Of a DNA stretch of 64,000 bases, positions 11,215 through 22,412 are shown piece by piece. This DNA is from Pyrocephalus nanus (lineage: Eukaryota > Chordata > Aves > Passeriformes > Tyrannidae). Below the pieces are notes generated by a model. It was not told where the DNA came from and did not search any database. It saw nothing but the letters and a program-made list of their open reading frames with translations. Within the stretch, counting starts at the first letter, position 1. Each line of letters starts with the position of its first letter. The DNA lies in the NCBI GenBank assembly GCA_038380795.1, contig CM076265.1, positions 620,001 to 684,000 on the forward strand. Reading direction: 5' to 3'. Made by a program: the position numbers and the translations under genes.

Positions 11215-12520
11215 CTGAGGGAGGAAAAGAAGAATAAATTTTAAAACTTGGAACTCATAACTTTTTGACCTTACCAAAAAGTATCATCCACAATTATGTG
11301 ATTTAGGCAAAACAAACAAACAAAAAAAAGGGTTGGTATTTCATTTTGAATATTCACCAATAATCAGCAGTCTGCTTAACATACCGATATCATAATTTTA
11401 CAGTTCATTTAAGCAAAAATTACACTGAAAAGAGCTTGTCCCTGAGGATTTCCAGGCATTTTCATTTACAGCCCCAGGCAGAAAGAACTGGGAAAGTATG
11501 TTAAATAATACACATTTCAAAATATCGGTTTAGCATTTCTGAAATTAAAAAAAAAAAAAAAAAAAAAAGGATTCCTGAGAAAATCAATGTAGGAGGAAGT
11601 TTACAAACATGGGAATAGTTGTCTTGATGTGGAACAGGACTGGTTTTGTGAATGAGGTTCAGAGGATTGCCTCTTTTTTTTTTTTTTTTTTTGCTGAAAT
11701 TCACATTTTACCCTGAGCAATTTCTACCCTCTGGCTACAGCAGCAAAAATCATGGGAGGGGTTCCATAGTTGTAATTTACTACTAATAAGATTTACTACT
11801 GTAATTTACTAATTGTCCTATGCAGAATTCAAAGAATGCAGCCTTTCTGTTGGACAAGGGGACTGCACTGAATGAGGCTTTAACATCAGCTTTTCACACT
11901 TTCAACTCCACAGTGAGAATTTTGCAAGCAGTGAACATTCAGGAAACAACATCAGAGAGAACAAAATTTTTAAAAAATCAACATTTAAGTGGGTATTTAA
12001 TTTGTTTGCAGCTGTAATATGAACATCAAGGATTGAATCTCTGAAATAAACTGCTAGAAAATGTAAAACTGGAAGCTTTCTCAGGGCCCTGGTTCTTTTC
12101 TCCTGGATTTGTGGTATGGCAGAGTAAGTTTATTAACTGCACATTATTAGTGGTTGAAGTACCCCCACACAGGCAACACCAAAATTAATTAAACACCAGT
12201 TTCATGCCCCAGTTTCCTGCTATAGTTTCTGCACGGTCTGGCTCTGCTCCAGATTTTTCCAGTGCCATAACAGTTCTGCCCAGTTTATTCCCAGCTGCAG
12301 GAACAGAGAGGGGGGAAATTCCAGTGCATGCACGTGACTGTTCCACATCCACAGCCTCTGCTCCCGTCCTGCTTTCCCAGGAGACACACAGAGGAATCTG
12401 TGCACTGAGCAGGATGGCACAGACAGAACCAGATGGGCAAAGAAAGCTTCACTGGGACAGAAAGGTCTTCTCTTGGGGAGAAAGCACAGGCTGCTTATCC
12501 AGCACTGCAAAGCCCGGTAC
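11215..12520 (-). other. SHANK2: SHANK2 intron (about 1.3 kb) with facing poly-A and poly-T tracts
   Basis: This intron lies between the second and third coding exons. An A22 run (11547-11568) and a T19 run (11674-11692) face each other about 105 bases apart. No other feature was recognised. Confidence 0.8.
11547..11692. repeat. Inverted poly-A/poly-T pair enclosing 105 bases
   Basis: A22 at 11547-11568 and T19 at 11674-11692 are the only components. The enclosed segment has no recognised repeat identity. Confidence 0.8.
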
Positions 12521-12724
12521 CTCCAGTGAAGGCACTCCCTTGTTCACGGGCTGTGGGTATTCCCTCAGCAGTCGCTCCTCGTCCAAAAACTTCCCATCTC
12601 TACCATTGCTTGCAGGCTGGAACAGTCCATAATTCAGGACATCTTTCAGACTCTGATTCAAAGTGCACAAAATCCGCTGCTTTGCCACCCACACCGAAGC
12701 TTCGGGGTTAAATCTAATGCATTT
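12521..12724 (-). CDS. SHANK2: SHANK2 second coding exon, residues 69-136 (core of SPN domain)
   Basis: This 204-base exon encodes 68 codons from KCIRFNPEASVWVAKQRI to EYPQPVNKGVPSLE, the main body of the SPN domain (Rap1/Ras-binding, ubiquitin-like fold in the SHANK family). The KFLDEERLLREYPQP segment is typical of Shank proteins. The acceptor is TTTGCAG (12731-12725) and the donor is GAG|GTACCG (ending at 12521). Both ends are phase 0, so skipping this exon would keep frame but remove most of the SPN domain. It lies after an intron of about 8.2 kb and before one of 1.3 kb. Confidence 0.95.
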
Positions 12725-15700
12725 CTGCAAAGAAATTATTTTTTAAAAGACTAATTAATGAAAAAAATATTTGAATAATACCTTACGGTCTACAAGTTAC
12801 AAATGCAGTAAATAGTTAGAAACACACACAATAAATCTACAGATTCCATGCCAGAACATTTATCAACAGCATTATATTTTAAATGTGCATTTATAAGAAC
12901 CAATGCCCAAGCACTGTGGAAACACAGGATGTTTCAAGTCTTTGCACAAAATATCAGAGACCACATTCTTCTTCAGAGAGAGAGGACCTTCGTGGAAAAC
13001 CTGTTCAAAAAGGGATGTTACAAGATGTTTAACTGTCCATCTGATTCTGGGATGTTCTGATACGACAATGAGTTTGATCCACAAGAACTGTACCCAAAAA
13101 CTGGTATTTAGGCAATAATTCTAATTCATTTTTTGTTACATTTATCTTAGGGTAAGTTTGTGGGAGGAACAGAGAGAACTGTGAAGCAACAGAGGATGTG
13201 AAAACATTGGAAATCCTTTCCAGTTCTCTGTCCCCTCGTGATTCAGTATGGGATGCAGGGATTGCATGGGCCAAAGAAAAATGTTAATGGATATATATCT
13301 TTTTTTTCTCAGTACACTTCTATGAGTTACTGCAGTAGGAATGGCAGTAACCACTTTTCTGAAGGCCTTTGGTACTCCCCCTATTGTAATTGTACATAAA
13401 GTACGAGTAAAAATAGGATTGATGTTCAATAAAGGGTGAAGTATTTCATTTCACTTTATCCACACTATCTGCTGGCATCTTTTTAAAGTCCTGAGGCCCT
13501 CCATAAGAAAATGTTAGTTTGTCATTTACAACTAAACGTGTTTATGCTGGCAGAGTTCTGCATCCAGCTGAAAATGATCTGACCCCACAGGCACAAATCA
13601 CATAATAAATTCATTTGAATAATTCAATTCTGAAATTTGAGGACCAAATTCAAAGGCAGCTATCGCAATATTCTCTATGTTCACAGTGTCTTCTTGGCTG
13701 CTGCAATAGTATGTGGCAAAAATTTTCAGCAGTAAAAAGTACAACCAGGACATGAAGGACTTTCCATTTACAACTGTTTCTAACTGAGCAAACACTACAG
13801 TCAGCCAGACCTTTTTATATATTCATCAGAGCAAATGTATGCACGTGAGATATTAGATTTTTTCACAAATAAAGCTGGAGAGGAGACAGTTTTCATTCCC
13901 CTCAGATATTTTATATTTCAAGGTTAAATATCAAATGAAAAGTTGGGAGGTTTTAGACATTGAAGGGAAGGAGAGGGGGAAACAGAAAGTTGATTAGTAA
14001 GAGTATTTTCCTTCACAAACATCCCATCAGTTACAATAGCAACTTCTCCATTTTAAATGGAGACTCCTACATGGATTCAAACTTCAGTACAAAGGTCAGG
14101 CTCAAACACCAGCAGTTTCCAACAACTCTCAAAATTATCAGTTACAAGGAGTGTTGTGAATTTAACATAATCCACACATTATCCACACATTCTGAAGGAG
14201 TATCAGAAATGTTATTCATATAGGAAGAAACAAATAGCATTTTGAAATTACGCGGTTTTGGTTCTTTTCCCCAGGAAAGTATTTCTTGCATGAAACAAGC
14301 TAATTTTGGACTTGTGTGACTTTGTTTTGATTTTGAAAATACAAAACAGTAACTTCTGTCCACACTTGAGGTCTGCTGGGTTTCAGTGCACCTTGAGAAT
14401 TCAGCATGTTCGATTTTGTTCAGTCTATACTTGTGTTCTATCTGTCACTGATAACACTGCAGATAATGGTGTGTATTTCTAATCTCCAAATGTATGTTAA
14501 ACTGGCAAAATTATGAATAATTTCTAATTTCTTCAGAATAGATTTCAATGGAAAATAAATCTTTTTATGGTGTTTATGCACATTGCATTGGTAATGCACA
14601 GTATTTATCTTCTGGAATACTTTGCTTTCCACAAATCTGACAGTGGCACATCCATTTAAAGCATGAAGCCAGGACATAAGAGTTTGACCACCTTCACTGG
14701 ATTGGCAAAACAGTGAGGAATTCTTTTTGTGCAGTAGCTCAAAAGCTTGTTTTAAGATTAGTTATCTGATAACTACACCACTACTGGATTTTTACCACCC
14801 TGGCTACAATAATTTAGAGTCCTCAAGGGCAGAATAAATGGAAACACTTTGAAACTGGTAATTTTACAATGTATTAACAGCCCTTGCTCTTCCAGTAATT
14901 CACAAGAAATAAAAATGCATTTATTGTAATAAATATTGATCCCATTAGTAATTTATAATGAATTGAGATCAATGATGTAAAAACCAAATCGATAACCAAA
15001 TAACTTGCTACGAAAATGTCTCAGATTTAGGTAAGTGGAACTAATGAGAAAAGTGATTATTTATGCTTCCAATGAAGCCAGCAGAATCTACACACAGATT
15101 GCTTTAGTTATTAAATAAGTAAGAATTTATTAGATGTACATGGCACGGTGACTGCAAGGAAATGAAACAGCAGCTGAGTCAGAAAAGCTGGTCAACTTTT
15201 TCTAATCTTCAACAACTTATTACCAAAAAAAATTTTTTTTCACAAAATTGGGATAGTTTAATGATAAAGAACAACAGAAACACATAAGAACTACAATGAA
15301 ACAAAGATGTTTTGAATTGACAGAAGTGGGGTCTGTTTATTCCATTCTTTTTGTTGCATCCCAAGGCCAGAGGGAATGTGATGGTTTGCCAGCTCCATTC
15401 CCTGCAGAAGTGCAACAGTTCCTCAAGTAAGAACCAACAAAAGAAGCCCTGAGCGGATCAAACCCTGTCAAAACCACCCTAGGCCACTCAAAGGCCAAGT
15501 CCAGCAGCAAGGCAGCACGTCAGCACTGGCTGCTGAAATCAAGAGCTGCGGTTTTCAGAGGAAGCGCTCTGAACATTGAGAGCCGTGGTCAGTTATAATC
15601 TCCCATTCCTGCACTGGAGAGAGCACAGAGCACAACAGAAGGGCTGGGAAAATACAACTCATCCCCTCGAGCTAATAAAGGGAAGATATTAATTCAGTGG

Positions 15701-18700
15701 GAATAATGTTCACGAGACAGAATCTCTGAGGAATAACATTTATCCAGTTAAAAAATCTGTTAACCATCACATCTCTCTCGTCAGCCTCACGAAGCTGTCA
15801 ATCACTGAGCTGTGCTGTGACAGAGGAACATGACAAATGGTTTGGACAGCTGCACACACTCCGAAATGTGACTGCCAGAATATCAAAATACAAGCTATTC
15901 CTCTCAACAGAAGATGTTGATATTAAAGATGTGACAACCAAAAAGTAGAAAAGGCAAATGAGAGTTTGGCATCAGGAAAAGCAAAAAAAAAAAAAAACAC
16001 CAAACCCCAAGTCACTCATTTTATTTTGTACTTAGTGCCCAACTTAACTCTCAGAAACACTGCTTCCCTTCACCAAAATGCCCTCAGGAAGCACAGAGTT
16101 CACAAGAGGAAAAGTCAAAAAAAGCAGTGTGGCTGCTGTCATCAGCTGGCAAGTCAGATCACCTGTCCAGCCCAAGGGCACGGGAACAGAGGTCAGCAGT
16201 GCCCATTGTGTTTCCATTATCAAACTGGAGATAAAAAGGAGGAATATCAGCTGTAAACAGAAAGCAGCAATGGACAGTCAGACACAAAATGGGACACAGA
16301 GGAATACTTGTGGGAAGCTGCAAGGGAAAGCCTAGCATAGATTTGAGGCAGTGGATGGCTAAAGATACAGAAAACAAGTAAAAATGGAGGCATCCTAAGC
16401 AAAAAAGGGACTTCAACTGCAAATGTGGCAACTGCCTTTGTGAGGTAAAAACTGCACAAACTATACATGAGTTTTAGCTAAAAAAAGCAAAGCACTAAAG
16501 GAAAAGATTTTTAATCCTAACACTGCCCCCCCCCCAAGAAAACTCTAAACAAACTAAAAAACCCAAAACACACATACACATACACACAAAAAAAAACAAA
16601 CAGTGAGTTCTGGGGGAAAAAAATAAAGAAGGGATGCAAAGGGATAAAAAGCAATTCAGAAATACAACACCAAGAAGTAGCTGCAGGGCTATAGGGTATG
16701 CTATTGCTTTACCAAACTGCCACTTACCAAACAACATTTTGGAGTTAATAAATTCTCATCACTGCAGCAGAGCAGTAAAACAGATGGGCAAAAACCACCT
16801 CAAAGAAGTCTTCAGCAGAAACGATCCCATCTCAGCATCAGAATTTAATAAAATATGATTTCAACTTTAAACATAACCCAAAGGGAGCATGGAAATACAG
16901 GGTAAAACAAAAGAGTGGGACAACTATGTGTGGATAAGAAAATGATGAAAACATTCCCTTAAAACAACTGGCTGAAAGAACTGATCTCCATGTCTGTGAA
17001 AAAGAGCAATTTTAGGCACAGAACATCATCCCTGACAGAATACCATGCAAAAGGAGACTTTCTTGACAGCAGTAACTGGAGGAGAACCAGACTCATTCCA
17101 CTTACAGGCAGAATCACTGGTAATCTGTTCCTACATGGGCTGAAAAAAGAAATGGATGCAAGATGACTTAGCTGGGACTCTGACCAAAAAGGCCCAGGGA
17201 GGGTGAAGTCATGCCAGGCATCAGAGAGCAAAGCACAAACACAGCAGTTCACCCAATTATCAGTGTCCAAGAGACAAGTGACCCCAGGCACAGCTGCCTT
17301 CAGGCACAGTAGATTTAGCCCCAGGGTAGAGGCTGGGGGCTGCTGAGTGCCAGCTTTGCTGACAGGGAGGAAGGATTCCCATCTGCCACCACTGCCTGGC
17401 AGTGGGACAGTGACCTGGGCTGCCTGGGAATGGAGCATCTCCACTCCAACACAACTGAACATTGCAAAGAGAAGGGGAACTGCTCTCAGCACCTGCCATT
17501 CCCATCAATACAGCAGGTGGCTGGGGTCAGGACAAGCCTGAGCCCTCTGAGCAGGATGCAAACAAACTTCTGGTCAGAAGAAATCACATCTGCTGAGCCT
17601 CCTGGCTTGTTAAATCCGGAAATGAGATGCCAAAGAATACAGCTTTTTGCCCTGCTCTTCTATGCACATATTTGTGGGTGTGCATGGAGGGTTTTCTCTG
17701 CTCTCCATCCCCTCAGTCACTTCACTGAGCTCAGGAAATCTTTCAGTGGCTCATTTCAATAATTCTCCACACTCCTGTGCTAAGGGTGACACTGGAATGC
17801 AGGTGATGCACAGAAGTAATAAGAAATTATTCTTTCTGCAAAGCATTGTTTCAATAATTTGGATTATCAAATGAACTGAAAAGGGGAAAAAAAAAAAATG
17901 AAAACCAAGTGTTCTTGAGGGCTTTGCACGAACTTGTCAAGGTTTATGTGATCTTTAAAAGTTTCAAATGAGAATAAAAGTGTGGCAAGACAGATTTGCT
18001 ACAATGGGGGATAATTTATAAAGTTTTCTGTAGCAGCACATCCTACTCATGGTGCTTGATGCTTATCTCATACCTGCAATGAAATAAAGGCAATTTACAC
18101 CACGGCCACTACAGATGAGCAAACTTTATTCCCAGTGATTTTGGCTAAGGGTTTATAGCTCCCCAGGGTGTTGAATTTTATCTAAAAACCCTCCACTTGT
18201 TTTATTTTAAGCAAAAGTAGGATAATACTTTCTAAAGAATTAAAAATGGGTAAAACTAAATTATGTGATTTCAGGCTTCTTTGATTAAATTGATTAATTT
18301 TGAACACCTTGTCTGTAAAATTAATTGCAATTATACAGGAAATGGGGTGTATGTTTGCTGTGGCTTTTAGTTATAAAACAGTTCATAAACTATAATCTTC
18401 TCCACAGTTTGCTACCCCACATTTGAGCCACCAGACCCTCCTGTTTGCTAAGCTGAGTCCAGGTTGCACTTCTCTGTACAAAGAGCTGATAAATTAAATC
18501 AGAAATAGATCATCTGCTATAGAACTGTTTGTTTAAAACAACCCAGGTACTTTTCATTAAAAGCTTATTGAAAATGGAAAAAAAATTACAAAAATAAAGC
18601 AATAAAAAGGAACAAATGAAACACAAAATAAAAAATACTTTTTGGTTTATTTCATTTCCTACAAAAAATTAATTAAAAAAGTAATTCTCAATAGTGTCAA

Positions 18701-20946
18701 TAACTAACTTACTGTTGGTCTAAAAACCAGAGTAATGAAATAAAAGGGCTTCAGGAAGCTAACATCTCTCTGGTTTTTAACATAGGAGTAAACCTAGAAA
18801 GAAAAGCTAATATTTCCATTCTAGTGGATCAATTCATTGAGCACTGACGTGGTCACAGATAGGGCAAGCTGGCAAAATCATCAATAAAATCCTAATCATG
18901 TCCAGTAAGAGCTTATCCCAGCTGAGGACTTCACTACAGGCAAAAATCCATTTAGATTTAAGATGTACAACAGTGGATTTCAGCATTTCAGTCAATACTG
19001 AAATGAAAGAGCCAAGGTGATGGCTGCTGCAGCCAGAATGAAATCAAAATTCCATGTGTGGCTCAGAGCAGCCTCAGTCCTGCTCTGCCCTGTCCAGCTC
19101 AGGCTCCTCAGCCCTTCCCCTTCCTGGAGTTTAATCTCATACCACATAAACTCATGGATGGCACTGCAATTCCAGCCACAATCCCCATCTAAAAGGTATT
19201 TTTAACCTCATACCACACAAACTGATGGATGGCACTGCAATTCCAGCCACAATCCCCATCTAAAAGGTATTTTTAATCTCATACCACATAAACTCATGGA
19301 TGGCACTGCAATTCCAGTCACAATCCCCATCTAAAAGGTATTTTTTTAAGTGCAAGAATTAAAGAGATAATTCCCCCAGCTCCAGTACTGATTTCTCTTG
19401 AGCACTGTAGGCTGGGCTTTGAAAAGAAAGCTCCCACCACACCTGAGGGCACATTTCAAAACAGCTCTCCCCCTGTCAGCCTGCAGACAGGCCATCTCTA
19501 TCACTCCAAAAATGAATTTAATTAAAAAGAAAGGAATAAATTCATCTGAGACAGATCTTCAATGGCAGCACAGAGTGATGTAGATCTCAAATGTCAGCAC
19601 AGAGTGATGTATGGGGCCCACATCGACAAAATGAACGTGTTTTTATGATCATCTTTGAAATTAAAAAAGTCTGATGCCTACCACTGAAAATCAGCATTCA
19701 AGGAGACCCAGGCTAAATTTACATAATTAATCACAAACTTGGACAAGTTATGGTTTCAGACAGAATCAGTAACTCCCAAGACCTTTTCCAGGATGAGACT
19801 GCTGTTCCTACCATGGCACTTGTGGAGGACAATGATTGTAAAGGTACAACAATGAACTTCTCCACCTTTATTCTCCTGACATTCCAGGCCTCCAATTTTA
19901 CACACTCAGCCACAAAATAAACATAACTTAATAGTTCCTTGAGAGGAATTTGGCTGTAGATTTCTAATACTTAAAGGACATCCAAGATACTTTTTTAATT
20001 AAAAAAACCACCTTTATTTTCTTTTACTCGATTAATCAGGCATTTTTAAACAAACGAAAAATCTTTTCAATTCTTTTTGTACGACGTGAGAGATTAAATA
20101 TTTAGTTAAGAAGTCCCCAGTTTCATCCCTCCAGACTCAGGGATGTGAGATACACCCACTGTTCCACAAGTTAACTCACAAATTACTCTTCTGTGAAAAT
20201 CAGGAAAGGGTCATTTTCTCCTCTCTGGCATTTCCAGTATAAGCAGTGAGGAGGTGGAAGAGAATAAAACAGCAACTTTGTGGCATTGTGAAAACTGTGG
20301 AACAGTTTGATGCCACCCTTTACTCTTCCTGCACTCTGAGTATGTGGATTTCTCTGAGAACAACACGGTGTAGTAAAGGCACAGCAACAAAGGAGGGAGG
20401 AAAGATTTATTTGGGCTTCTCTTTCCTCTCATCCTTAAGCTCTGAGAGCCAGCAGCTCCCCAGAAGTGGGAGGGTGGCAGAGAGAGGCAACAAATATGGC
20501 AAAGAGAGAATGTGATGCCCTCTTAGCTACACCCCAGTGGAGTGTCAGTCACAGTCTCAGGAGAAGAGAGAAGGCAGGGGGGTTACACATGCATGAGGCT
20601 TTCACAGAGATAGCACGTGATTCCTGAATTCAATTTTCATCTTCTGATGAGATTCCTAGTTTTCTTTCCTCTACCCAAATGCAGATTAGACAGATATTTT
20701 GCTTTATGATCACAGCTTCCATCAAGTTAACAAACTAAATCCACTGCCCTGGAGGGGACGGTTCAGGCAGTCAGTCAGATAAACCACTGGTGTGCAAAGT
20801 GTAGAGATTTAAAGAAAACACAGCATAAATTTTACTTGTAGTATGTCAAAAAAACGTAAGAAAAGAGAACAGATCTACTGCAGATTGATGCCAGGAAAGC
20901 CAGTAATTAAATTTTACTTTTAATTTTTTTTCCTAATCTGCCTTAC
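12725..20946 (-). other. SHANK2: SHANK2 intron (about 8.2 kb) after the start-codon exon
   Basis: This is the largest complete intron in the window, between the GTAAGG donor and the TTTGCAG acceptor. It contains a C10 run with CACA-rich sequence (16526-16590), the 71-bp triplication (19130-19342) and a 29-bp-spaced small duplication (about 19564-19611). I found no additional exon with homology and flanking splice sites. Confidence 0.75.
19130..19342. repeat. Three-copy 71-bp tandem repeat
   Basis: The copies are 19130-19200, 19201-19271 and 19272-19342, each starting TTTAAYCTCATACCACAYAA and ending CCATCTAAAAGGTATT. By eye, copies 1 and 3 differ at one base, 1 and 2 at three, and 2 and 3 at four. 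The high identity implies a recent triplication. The unit is not a transposable element I know. Confidence 0.95.
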
Positions 20947-21150
20947 CGTTTGCTGCAGGTCAGGTATTATAATTCGAATCACCAAAGTGTTGCTCTGACT
21001 GTCTTCCATTCTGCTGCTTGGCTTCTCTGCAGTTGCTCTAATTGTGTCATAAATAGTTTCTTCTTTGGAACTGTCTGATTCAGATTCCACAGAATAGTCA
21101 GAAAAGCTTTGTGCCATCTCATCTTCACTCGATGTTGGGCTACGAGGCAT
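20947..21150 (-). CDS. SHANK2: SHANK2 first coding exon, residues 1-68 (start codon, acidic N-terminus, start of SPN domain)
   Basis: SHANK2 is a master scaffold of the postsynaptic density and of some epithelial apical membranes. This exon encodes residues 1-68. It starts MPRSPTSSEDEMAQSF, which I recognise as the N-terminus of the long, ankyrin-containing SHANK2 isoforms. A Ser/Glu/Asp-rich stretch follows (about residues 6-32), then the first strands of the SPN domain (NTLVIRIIIPDLQQT, residues 54-68). The ATG at 21148-21150 has A at -3. A frame-open TTG lies two codons upstream, but the ATG matches the known family start. The exon ends after an intact ACG codon (phase 0) at a GTAAGG donor (20946-20941). 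The SPN domain is known in SHANK3 to bind active Rap1/Ras and to fold back on the ankyrin repeats; the same role here is inferred. Confidence 0.95.
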
Positions 21151-21166
21151 GTTCAAGATTTTTACC
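21151..21166 (-). other. SHANK2: SHANK2 5' UTR tail with splice acceptor, pointing to an upstream non-coding exon
   Basis: On the minus strand, about 35 bases of pyrimidine-rich sequence end in TTGGCAG (21173-21167). Sixteen bases (GGTAAAAATCTTGAAC) then lead directly into the ATG. This is a strong acceptor, so the start-codon exon is not the first exon. The transcription start and the remaining 5' UTR must be at higher coordinates. I could not identify the upstream exon with certainty. Confidence 0.85.
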
Positions 21167-22170
21167 CTGCCAATACAAAGGAGAAAAAGGGAAAAAAAAA
21201 GTTGTAGTTAAAAATTCTTAAAGATTAATCAACGATGAAGTTTTGCTTTCTTGGAGATAACATGCATTTAACAAAGGAGTTTTATCCTCCTTTTATTTTT
21301 GTCTGTCCATTATGTGGGGAGGCAGAGTGTAAAGGACATAAATCTATCTACCAATTTACCACAGAAGAGGAAAGACAGGAGAAGCAAAAAAGAGTAATAA
21401 AAAGTAAGATAACCTTTCTTCCCAGGCACACCCAACCTCCCAAAGGATCCAGAAACCCAGTCCTAACTAGCATTGTTGTAAACCAGACTTAGAACAAGGT
21501 CTGGCTTTGAAATTCCATTCTCCCAGTGAAAAGACATTTCAGGAAATTAATGTAAGTGCTAAATTAACATCACCCTGTACACACTGAGAAACTGCACAGG
21601 TGAGGCTTCAACAGAAGTCAGTTTTTTCCAATTGTGGAATTAACCAGAATATGAAATACTACAGGGAGCCAGACAAACACAGATGTTGCTCTGTGTTTTG
21701 TGGCTCACACAGCATCCTTTTCTATCAACACTATCAAAATCTGTCCGTTAAACACACTCAAATACAGAGCTTAGAAACATTTTTCATCTGTGATATAGAT
21801 TAGGATGAAATTAAAATAATTTTAGTCCAAACTAAAGACATTTGCATTTGAAGTTCTCATAGTAAGATTAGCAGAATATCTTCCCTCTGGGTTTTTCCAG
21901 CTACAACATCAACAGAATGTTTCTTGTCCCACAAACTCAAAGCTTCACCAGGAAATTAAAGTTATTATTCTATGGAAAAATGAGGATAAAAATTATACTG
22001 GGAAGGAAGGGGGTGGAATCTAAAAGACCATCACATACTTTGCAGTGCTTGGTACCAATATACTTTTTCAGTTTTTACGAGGTCAGAAAAACATACCATT
22101 GTTTTTCATTTTTTTCCTTCAGAAATATCCCAGGACAACTTTTCTGCTTTTTAATAAAAATCCCTTAGTG

Positions 22171-22305
22171 AAAAGGAAAAAACCAAAAACCAAACAAACA
22201 AAAAACCAAACAAACAAAAAACCAAACAAAAAACCAAACAAAACCAACTAAACAACAACAACCAAAAAAAAAAAAAAAATCCAACCAACCAACCAACCAA
22301 AAAAC
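22171..22305. repeat. A-rich (CAAA)n/(CCAA)n low-complexity tract
   Basis: Repeated ACCAAACAAACAAAAAACC-type units end in a run of CCAA repeats. It is simple sequence; the lysine/asparagine-rich open frame over it is an artefact. Confidence 0.9.
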
Positions 22306-22330
22306 CACAACCAATTCCATTGTCAGGTCA

Positions 22331-22412
22331 CATTTTAAAAGAGACTTTAAAGCAAAAGTGAAGCACAGAAGGGTGAAGTGACTTGACCAGGGTCACTCCC
22401 AGAGCAGGTGAA
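22331..22412 (-). mobile_element. MIR-like SINE relic (core region)
   Basis: GAAGCACAGAAGGGTGAAGT followed by GACTTGACCAGGGTCAC resembles the reverse complement of the MIR/CORE-SINE core (the segment usually read GTGACCTTGGGCAAGTTACT on the sense strand), preceded by a CATTTTAAAAGAG block. This is an ancient, degraded copy recognised by motif order only. Confidence 0.6.

Noticed and set aside
21154..21156. TTG two codons upstream of the SHANK2 ATG as an alternative start
   Set aside because: The ATG at 21148-21150 matches the known SHANK2 N-terminus, and vertebrate initiation at TTG is rare.
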